This document shows positions 1 to 4,849 of a stretch of 6,692 nt of DNA, piece after piece. The translations under genes and the position numbers were made by a program. Origin of the DNA: an uncultured beta proteobacterium (lineage in GTDB: Bacteria; Pseudomonadota; Gammaproteobacteria; Burkholderiales; Burkholderiaceae); contig CAIMXN010000051.1 of the NCBI GenBank assembly GCA_903845455.1, positions 1-6,692 of the forward strand, read 5' to 3'. Under the pieces are notes generated by a model. It did no database searches. It was not told the origin of the DNA and was given only the letters and a program-made list of their open reading frames with translations. The first letter of the stretch is position 1; each line of letters starts with the position of its first letter.

Positions 1-1631
1 ACACCCATTCTGCGATAAGCGTCGATGAAGGATTCATCATCCGTGCGTTGCGCTACATAGGTATTGATGACATTGGTGATCACATCCGGAATCTCATCGG
101 CATAGAAAGAAGGCCCAATGACTTTGCCAATGGCAGCAGTGTTTCCTTGCTCGCCACCCAAGGTAATTTGATACCACTCTTCTCCATCCTTATCGACACC
201 GAGTACGCCAATATTGCCAACGTGATGGTGACCACAAGAGTTAATACAGCCGGAAATATTTAAACTGATATCACCTAGATCAAATAAGTAATCGAGATTA
301 TCAAAGCGTTCCTGAATGGCTTTAGCGATCGGTAAAGACTTTGCATTGGCTAAAGAGCAGAAGTCACCGCCAGGGCAAGCGATGATGTCGGTGAGTAAAC
401 CAATATTTGGAAGGGCTACATGTTGTTGCTTGGCAGCTTGCCAGAACTCCAATAGTTTGGATTGCTCAACATCAGCAAGCACTAAGTTTTGCTCATGGGT
501 GACACGGAGTTCACCAAAACTGTATTGATCAGACAAATCAGCAATGGCGTTCATTTGCGCAACAGTCGCGTCACCTGGCGCAACCGTGCCATGCGGCTTT
601 AGAGATAGGATGACACTAGCGTAGCCTGCTACTTGATGCGGTTTAACATTGCGCTCAAGCCAACGAGCAAAGGCGGAGCGCTCGGCTTCTGGAGCGCCCG
701 CAACGATTTGTTGTTCGCTTAACGCACGCAGTTGCTTATAGGCAGGCTTCGTAAAGTGCTTGGCAACCCGATCCCACTCAGATTGAGTAAAGTTGTCATC
801 ACCATTTTTGATGTGTGCCCATTCGCCTTCAACTTGACGAGCAAACTCTTCTGGCCCCAAAGCCTTGACCAAAATCTTGATACGGGCTTTATAAAGATTG
901 TCTCTACGACCAAAGCGGTTGTATACACGCAAAAGTGCTGTCAGGTAGCTTGGCAGCACCTGCCATGGAACATCTTGTTTTATCAGCGAACCGAGGATTG
1001 GGGTGCGACCCATGCCTCCACCGGCATAGATGTCAGCCGATAATTCACCAGTGGCATTTTTCTTGAGCTCAATACCAACGTCATGGCAAAGCAACACTGT
1101 ACGATCTTCTTTGGCGCCATTGATCGCAAACTTAAACTTGCGCGGCAAGTGTGCAAACTCCGGGTGTAAGGTTGACCATTGACGCAGTAATTCGCAAACA
1201 GGGCGGGGATCAATATATTCATCACCAGCCACACCTGCAAACGCATCACTCGTAATATTGCGTATGCAATTGCCAGAAGTCTGAATGGCGTGCATCTCTA
1301 CCTTGGCAAGCTCAGCCAAGATATCGGGAGTTTGTTCTAGCTCAATCCAGTTGAACTGAATATTTTGACGTGTTGTGAAGTGACCATAGCCGCGATCATA
1401 TTTATCAGCAATGAGAGCTAAGGTGCGCAATTGTTTTGCACTAAGCAGTCCGTAAGGAATGGCCACACGCAACATATAAGCATGCCGTTGGTGATACAAA
1501 CCATTTTGCAAGCGCAGGGGGCGGAACTCTTCTTCAGCTAAGGTTCCATTAATGCGTCTAGCTACCTGATCTCTAAATTGGGCAACCCGTTGATCTACAA
1601 GGGTTTGGTCGATAGCGTCATATTTATACAT
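1..1631 (-). CDS. cysI: Nitrite/sulfite reductase hemoprotein, CysI type (C-terminus cut by left window edge)
   Basis: Siroheme/[4Fe-4S] reductase that carries out the six-electron reduction of sulfite to sulfide (assimilatory sulfur pathway, cytoplasm); relatives reduce nitrite. The sequence shows 543 codons from the ATG at 1631, open to the window edge, so only the last part of the protein is missing. The iron-sulfur/siroheme ligands are present as two pairs: C419 and C425 (CPGGDFC) and C462 and C466 (GCINSC). By family knowledge C466 also bridges to siroheme. The four basic substrate-binding residues of CysI appear to be present: R88 (TTRQN), R124 (NCIRN) and K165/K167 (RKFKF). Domain order is ferredoxin-like half-domain (about 30-100), siroheme domain (about 115-270), then the repeated pair. 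There is no good Shine-Dalgarno before this ATG; an out-of-frame ATG lies 5 bases upstream. Sulfite is the likelier substrate in this lineage, but sequence alone does not exclude nitrite. The family call is near certain. Confidence 0.93.
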   Translation of the reverse strand, partial: MYKYDAIDQTLVDQRVAQFRDQVARRINGTLAEEEFRPLRLQNGLYHQRHAYMLRVAIPYGLLSAKQLRTLALIADKYDRGYGHFTTRQNIQFNWIELEQTPDILAELAKVEMHAIQTSGNCIRNITSDAFAGVAGDEYIDPRPVCELLRQWSTLHPEFAHLPRKFKFAINGAKEDRTVLLCHDVGIELKKNATGELSADIYAGGGMGRTPILGSLIKQDVPWQVLPSYLTALLRVYNRFGRRDNLYKARIKILVKALGPEEFARQVEGEWAHIKNGDDNFTQSEWDRVAKHFTKPAYKQLRALSEQQIVAGAPEAERSAFARWLERNVKPHQVAGYASVILSLKPHGTVAPGDATVAQMNAIADLSDQYSFGELRVTHEQNLVLADVEQSKLLEFWQAAKQQHVALPNIGLLTDIIACPGGDFCSLANAKSLPIAKAIQERFDNLDYLFDLGDISLNISGCINSCGHHHVGNIGVLGVDKDGEEWYQITLGGEQGNTAAIGKVIGPSFYADEIPDVITNVINTYVAQRTDDESFIDAYRRMG

Positions 1632-1649
1632 AGCATGAGATTGTCGTAG

Positions 1650-1678
1650 ATTTTATATATAACTTCAAATACTGAAAA
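1650..1678 (-). promoter_or_regulatory. Candidate sigma-70 promoter of cysI
   Basis: Read on the minus strand, TTTTCA (1678-1673) is followed after 17 bases by TAAAAT (1655-1650). Transcription would start near 1643, giving a leader of only about 12 bases before the ATG at 1631. The -35 matches consensus at 4 of 6 positions and overlaps the T-run of the hairpin just upstream. The region is so AT-rich that alternative -10 boxes exist (TATAAA at 1657-1652), so the placement is tentative. No CysB-type site could be identified by eye. Confidence 0.3.
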
Positions 1679-1719
1679 GTCCCATCTATATATTTATTTA
1701 CGTATATAGATGGGGTTTT
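1675..1719 (-). terminator. Inverted repeat with A/T-run flanks, likely intrinsic terminator
   Basis: A perfect 12-bp inverted repeat (CCCATCTATATA at 1681-1692, TATATAGATGGG at 1703-1714) encloses a 10-base loop. It is flanked by AAAA (1675-1678) and TTTT (1716-1719), so it has the layout of a bidirectional terminator. On the minus strand it lies 48 bases past the stop codon of the 343-residue ATPase gene and before the cysI promoter, where a terminator would be expected. The stem is mostly A-T with GGG/CCC at its base and the T-run is short, so it may be weak. An operator for a dimeric regulator of cysI is the alternative. Confidence 0.5.
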
Positions 1720-1762
1720 GGGAAATGTAGTCTATTTAGTTATTTCTAGTGACTTTAATGAC

Positions 1763-2794
1763 TTAAGTTCTGGGAGCTACTGCTCTTAACCACATTCCTT
1801 CAACCTGTTTGGTCATATTTTCCGGTATCAGCTCAACATCAGGATGTTCTAAGGCGTAAACGCGAAAGATTTCATCGGCAAAAGCTTGACCAATTTCTAG
1901 GACATCAGCGAAATTAAGAACTACTTTCTTAAACCGATCAAATCTTGCAATGAGTCGTTTTGCTTGGGATCTAGAGACTAGCTGTTCATCGCCATATTGA
2001 GCTAACTTCATTGGCACGACAGTTTTGGAAAAGTCGAAATCATCAGGGGCATTAGTGAACTGGGCATATACATCGTTAGCGTTCCGTGTGCTATTCAAAG
2101 GGATACTCATAAAAACAAGCGTTCCATTAGGGAATATTCCCTTAGCTTCATGCAATATGTCTTCAGCGAGCTTGGTGTTGTGATGAAACTCTAGTTTGTT
2201 AGCATTTATTTCAAACCAGTCAAACATGCGAGAAGTAAAGAAAACTCCTTCCCCGCTATGTTTACTGGGGTCGCTGGTAAATTTTCCCTTGGATAGTTCG
2301 AATAAGGCTTGTCGCATATCCGCCAATTGAAGTGCACTGGCAATTTTTGCGAATATGCCAATGCCATTGTCTGATATGGCCAAAGTAAATCGAGCCTCTG
2401 TTTGTCGAGCCCAAACAAATACTTCATTTCCACCAGAATGGTCAATAGCATTGTTGAGCATTTCTGTAAATCCATGATTGGCGATATTGAGGATATTTGA
2501 TGGCAGACTAAAGTAAGGTCTAAAGTCTTTTGCCCAAGCAATGTCCTCTTCAAGATTTTTAATCTCATAGAGTTTTGATACCTGTCTTTGATAGCCTGGG
2601 CTAAAGATAGGTCTCGTAGAAGGACCACTACGCGCAATCCACCCACTTTTTTCAAGTTGCTGGATGTAATTATTGGCTCCAACCCGAGAAATACCTAGTT
2701 GAGCCATGTAATGGCGTGTCAAATCCTGAGGATGGGTAACCACATCCTGTGTGACACTGGAAATCAACTGGTTGATTTTTGATGGTTTTGCCAT
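1763..2794 (-). CDS. wHTH - GHKL ATPase - STAS-like (DUF4325) domain protein
   Basis: Predicted cytoplasmic regulator of 343 residues with three parts. Residues about 5-65 form a winged helix-turn-helix (LGISRVGANNYIQQLEKSGWI). Residues about 80-235 are a GHKL/HATPase domain: N-box E111, N115, D118, H119 (EMLNNAIDHS), G1 box D142-G146 (DNGIGI), G2 box G181-G183 (GEG) and G224-T225. Residues about 262-332 resemble the STAS-like DUF4325 domain (VVLNFADVLEIGQAFADE). There is no histidine-phosphotransfer H-box or receiver domain, so it is not an ordinary sensor kinase. Known relatives of the two C-terminal domains are anti-sigma kinases and anti-anti-sigma factors; here both sit on one chain with a DNA-binding domain. 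A self-contained, ATP-dependent transcription switch is an inference. It is divergent from the Xre-nucleotidyltransferase pair and is followed by a hairpin. The start at 2794 fits a promoter about 25 bases upstream, but its ribosome-binding site is weak. Domain calls are firm; the function is unknown. Confidence 0.88.
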   Translation of the reverse strand: MAKPSKINQLISSVTQDVVTHPQDLTRHYMAQLGISRVGANNYIQQLEKSGWIARSGPSTRPIFSPGYQRQVSKLYEIKNLEEDIAWAKDFRPYFSLPSNILNIANHGFTEMLNNAIDHSGGNEVFVWARQTEARFTLAISDNGIGIFAKIASALQLADMRQALFELSKGKFTSDPSKHSGEGVFFTSRMFDWFEINANKLEFHHNTKLAEDILHEAKGIFPNGTLVFMSIPLNSTRNANDVYAQFTNAPDDFDFSKTVVPMKLAQYGDEQLVSRSQAKRLIARFDRFKKVVLNFADVLEIGQAFADEIFRVYALEHPDVELIPENMTKQVEGMWLRAVAPRT

Positions 2795-2814
2795 ATCAAT
2801 ACACTGCCAAGTTA

Positions 2815-2858
2815 AGTTAGCATAACTATAAACTTAAATATAGGTAACTGTAAAGTTA
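2815..2858. repeat. Candidate operator: 14-bp direct repeats and AGTTA/TAACT inverted repeats
   Basis: TAACTATAAACTTA (2823-2836) recurs as TAACTGTAAAGTTA (2845-2858), 12 of 14 positions identical, with starts 22 bp apart (about two helical turns). The second copy is itself an inverted repeat (TAACT-gtaa-AGTTA). The first overlaps another one (AGTTA-gca-TAACT, 2815-2827). The two direct-repeat copies lie over the -10 and -35 of the proposed minus-strand promoter, the arrangement expected of a repressor site. The winged-HTH protein and the Xre protein are both candidate binders. The repeats are seen directly; the operator role is inferred. Confidence 0.5.
2825..2854 (-). promoter_or_regulatory. 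Candidate sigma-70 promoter of the wHTH-ATPase-STAS gene
   Basis: Read on the minus strand, TTTACA (2854-2849) and TATAGT (2830-2825) are separated by 18 bases; each matches the consensus at 5 of 6 positions. The expected start point near 2818 leaves a leader of about 25 bases to the ATG at 2794. Both hexamers fall inside the 14-bp direct repeats, which suggests repression by whatever binds them. Confidence 0.5.
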
Positions 2859-2924
2859 TTCATAAGAAGTTGTTGAGACTTTCTGTGATTTTTTAAATAA
2901 AATCGTATTAAATATTTCTTAAAG

Positions 2925-2952
2925 TATACAAATTAAAATAAATGTATATAAT
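2925..2952 (+). promoter_or_regulatory. Candidate promoter of the Xre-nucleotidyltransferase operon
   Basis: A consensus TATAAT at 2947-2952 is preceded after 16 bases by TATACA (2925-2930, 4 of 6 to the -35 consensus). If used, the start point would fall near 2959, just before the ATG at 2963, giving an almost leaderless message and excluding the upstream ATG at 2942. An alternative promoter further up, TTGAGA (2873-2878) with TAAAAT (2898-2903), has a long 19-base spacer. The spacer is very AT-rich, so chance matches are likely. Confidence 0.3.
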
Positions 2953-2962
2953 AAGAAACATT

Positions 2963-3466
2963 ATGAATAAAGCCATAGCACATGTCAACCCTCAAAATTC
3001 CCTTTCCCTGTTGAGCTTGGGAGCTCAAATCACCGCAAGGAGAAAGGTACTCAAGGTTCGAGCACAGTCATGCGCAGGGGCTGCGGGTATTTCTAGGGTG
3101 ACATTGCATCGTATTGAAAAGGGCGAACCTTCAGTAAATATTGGAGCTTATCTGCAAGTATGTGAGGCCTTGGGCTTGAATTTAGCTTTGCTGTCTTCAG
3201 GCCCACAGGAATTGAGTCAAGAAAAAAAGTTAAAAAAAGAAGGCTCCTCAAATAACGATATGCCCCATATTCGAATTCAGGACTACCCACAGTTAAAAGC
3301 TTTGGCTTGGCAGCTAAAGGCCGACATGTTGTTGACTGATGACGAAGCAGTGGGAATCTATGAGCGTAATAAACGTTTCCTAGATTTGAATCAAATTAAT
3401 GATCAAGAAAGGGTTTTAATGCAGAGGTTGATTGCTACAAAGGGCATGGAGCACTTACTTGTTTAA
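2963..3466 (+). CDS. Xre-family HTH regulator, likely antitoxin of the adjacent nucleotidyltransferase
   Basis: A 167-residue protein if it starts at the ATG at 2963. Residues about 19-77 form a Cro/CI-type helix-turn-helix (LGAQITARRKVLKVRAQ, then ISRVTLHRIEKGEPS as turn and recognition helix, ending LGLNLALL). A charged linker (about 84-100, rich in K, E, S, N) joins it to a helical C-terminal part (about 101-167) that I do not recognise and that may contact the toxin. The gene overlaps the downstream nucleotidyltransferase by 8 bases, a typical antitoxin-first layout, so it probably neutralises that enzyme and represses its own operon. Canonical AbiEi antitoxins carry a winged helix rather than this Xre fold, so this is a variant pairing. 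An in-frame ATG at 2942 would add 7 residues but has no ribosome-binding site and may lie in the promoter. ATG 2963 has only a weak AAGAA 5 bases ahead. Two A7 runs encode the linker. The HTH is certain; the antitoxin role is inferred from context. Confidence 0.85.
   Translation: MNKAIAHVNPQNSLSLLSLGAQITARRKVLKVRAQSCAGAAGISRVTLHRIEKGEPSVNIGAYLQVCEALGLNLALLSSGPQELSQEKKLKKEGSSNNDMPHIRIQDYPQLKALAWQLKADMLLTDDEAVGIYERNKRFLDLNQINDQERVLMQRLIATKGMEHLLV
3448..3451 (+). promoter_or_regulatory. Ribosome-binding site that fixes the toxin start
   Basis: GGAG at 3448-3451 lies inside the end of the Xre gene, 7 bases before the TTG at 3459. It is the best Shine-Dalgarno match in this stretch and supports TTG 3459 over the in-frame TTG at 3432 and the ATG at 3525. 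Its position before the upstream stop codon implies translational coupling. Confidence 0.6.
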
Positions 3467-4181
3467 GCGTCCACATCATCAGAGAATTTCAGAGATTCTT
3501 GAAAGACTTAACCATGAACTCTTGATGGATCATCAATGCTTTTTTGGTGGTGGGACAGCTATTGCTCTACTGCATGACGAGTATCGCGAATCGGTGGATA
3601 TCGATTTTTTAATTTCAGACCTAGAACATTACTGCGCCCTTCGAGAGTTGCTGACAGGTCCTGATGGTATTGGATCGATCACCCATAAAAACATGAAGTT
3701 AGTATTAGCCCGAGAAATTCGGGCTGATCAATATGGTATTCGAACAGTTATTCAGATGGGTGATGTAAGAGTAAAGTTTGAAATAGTTCTAGAGGGGCGG
3801 ATTTCATTTGAAATGCCCAAAGACAAAGATCGAGTAGGAGATATCGCCACGCTAAGCAGGACAGATCTCTTGGCTAGCAAGCTTTTGGCTAACTCCGATC
3901 GTTGGAATGATGGCAGCGTATTCAGTCGGGATATTATTGATTTGGCAATGCTAGAACCTAGAAAAGAAGAACTCCAAAGGGCAATACAGAAATCTCAGCT
4001 AGCTTATGGCAATAGCATTTGTAGGGATTTACAAAAATCTATTGAGCACCTACTCTCTCGCGAAAATGAGCTGGAAAAATGTATGGAGGCACTAAAGATG
4101 AATTTGCCTCGGGCTTTGTTATGGCAGAAGCTAAACGATTTAAGATCAACTGAGTTCCTGGCGTATCCAAAAGATAAATAA
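3459..4181 (+). CDS. AbiEii/MenT-type nucleotidyltransferase, likely toxin of a toxin-antitoxin or abortive-infection pair
   Basis: A cytoplasmic DNA-polymerase-beta-fold nucleotidyltransferase of 240 residues, of the AbiEii/AbiGii (DUF1814) toxin family. Members of this family with a known activity transfer nucleotides, in MenT's case to tRNA acceptor ends, and stop growth. Visible motifs are GGGTA at 30-34 followed by D47-I-D49 (the hG(G/S)...DxD metal site), K106 and E108 (VKFEIV), K141 (ASKLLA), D147-R148, and R157-D158 with D161 (RDIIDL). These correspond to the family's four motifs, so the enzyme looks intact. I chose TTG 3459 because the peptide then begins MFKRPHHQRI, as I recall homologues doing, and GGAG lies 7 bases upstream. 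TTG 3432 would add 9 residues. The start overlaps the Xre stop by 8 bases; the rare start codon plus coupling would keep toxin below antitoxin. The gene ends 12 bases from an oppositely transcribed gene. The family is secure; the target is unknown. Confidence 0.88.
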   Translation: MFKRPHHQRISEILERLNHELLMDHQCFFGGGTAIALLHDEYRESVDIDFLISDLEHYCALRELLTGPDGIGSITHKNMKLVLAREIRADQYGIRTVIQMGDVRVKFEIVLEGRISFEMPKDKDRVGDIATLSRTDLLASKLLANSDRWNDGSVFSRDIIDLAMLEPRKEELQRAIQKSQLAYGNSICRDLQKSIEHLLSRENELEKCMEALKMNLPRALLWQKLNDLRSTEFLAYPKDK

Positions 4182-4193
4182 CTCTAACGCCTT

Positions 4194-4565
4194 TTAAATC
4201 CTAAATTCTTGATAGTGCCTATAGAGATTGGCGATCGATGCAAAGCCCAAAACTACAATCAGAACTGAGAAAAGATAGTCGGCAGTAAGGTAAGTGAAGA
4301 TACCAAGCTGAATGGCTATTACTGCTGCAATGAATGCCCCAAGCGATCCTAAGAGAACTAACTTAAAGTTCGGAATAAAAGCGCCCAAGGTAATTGCTAC
4401 AAAAATCAAGATGAGATCTGAAACGAGCTTGTCTGCAGTTTCAAAAATCCGATTAGTCAATTCAGGGTTAGTGATCTTGCCCAAAATAGCAATGACCAAA
4501 ATAGCAGCGAGCACTGCAAAATTCAGTTTAGCTTTACCGAGGATAGTTTTGAGTTGTTCATTCAT
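4194..4565 (-). CDS. Small membrane protein, unknown function (four predicted membrane segments)
   Basis: A 123-residue protein not matched to a named family. Its composition is that of an inner-membrane protein. Hydrophobic segments lie at about 15-29, 47-64, 69-90 and 97-114, with a polar N-terminus (NEQLKTILGKAK) and a basic/aromatic tail (YRHYQEFRI). There is no cleavable signal peptide, no cysteine, and no obvious catalytic or metal motif. It starts 18 bases after the stop of the 74-residue membrane protein gene, so the two are probably co-transcribed and may act together. The ribosome-binding site before ATG 4565 is weak. Its coding status is supported by an uninterrupted frame with amphipathic alternation of hydrophobic blocks and short loops; the overlapping plus-strand frame is less protein-like. 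Confidence 0.72.
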   Translation of the reverse strand: MNEQLKTILGKAKLNFAVLAAILVIAILGKITNPELTNRIFETADKLVSDLILIFVAITLGAFIPNFKLVLLGSLGAFIAAVIAIQLGIFTYLTADYLFSVLIVVLGFASIANLYRHYQEFRI

Positions 4566-4583
4566 GATGACTGAATTTTCTGC

Positions 4584-4808
4584 TTAAGAAATATTGCCAC
4601 TAAAGACCAGGCTCATGCCAGCCCACAGCAGGATGAAGGCGATCAAAATTGTGAGGCCGAGTTTCTTGAGGAAGTACTCTAGGGTATCCATATGTGCTTC
4701 ATCATTTTTGCCATAGTATTGATCAAAGCGCTTCCAGACAAGTCGACCCACGATCAGTGGGAGGAGTATGGCCACAATGCCAAGTACAACAGTCAGAGAG
4801 GTACTCAT
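4584..4808 (-). CDS. Small membrane protein, unknown function (two predicted membrane segments)
   Basis: A 74-residue protein with hydrophobic helices at about 5-24 and 51-70, joined by a charged loop (WKRFDQYYGKNDEAHMD) that probably faces the cytoplasm by the positive-inside rule. I do not recognise the family. AAGGA (4824-4820 on the minus strand) precedes ATG 4808 by 11 bases, a somewhat long but usable spacing. The gene begins 41 bases after the amidohydrolase stop and is followed by the 123-residue membrane protein after 18 bases, so it looks like part of the same minus-strand operon. Nothing in it points to transport of the hydrolase substrate; the link is by position only. Confidence 0.7.
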   Translation of the reverse strand: MSTSLTVVLGIVAILLPLIVGRLVWKRFDQYYGKNDEAHMDTLEYFLKKLGLTILIAFILLWAGMSLVFSGNIS

Positions 4809-4849
4809 TTAATTTGCAATCCTTTATTTATCTTCTATATTTTCTGCTC

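Noticed and set aside
732..1043. 103-codon plus-strand frame, and other plus-strand frames between 48 and 1043
   Set aside because: They are antisense to the cysI reading frame, which carries all expected cofactor and substrate residues; the plus-strand peptides have no recognisable features.
983..1249. Minus-strand frame of 88 codons inside cysI
   Set aside because: Out-of-frame shadow of the reductase gene with no start signal or family resemblance.
2206..2682. 158-codon open frame on the minus strand inside the ATPase gene
   Set aside because: It lies wholly within the 343-residue gene in another frame, shows no domain, and the enclosing gene has clear GHKL motifs.
1763..2794. Classical two-component sensor kinase
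   Set aside because: No H-box, no membrane or sensor domain and no response regulator nearby; the wHTH and STAS-like domains point to another mode of action.
3432..3458. TTG at 3432 as the toxin start
   Set aside because: It gives a 35-base overlap with the Xre gene, has no good ribosome-binding site, and the added residues do not resemble the family N-terminus; TTG 3459 is better supported.
4160..4195. Possible terminator after the nucleotidyltransferase gene
   Set aside because: A 5-bp stem with a 22-base loop is too weak to call as an intrinsic terminator.
4312..4587. 91-codon plus-strand frame opposite the 123-residue membrane protein
   Set aside because: Its composition is that of the complement of a hydrophobic coding region; the minus-strand protein has well-separated membrane segments and fits the operon.
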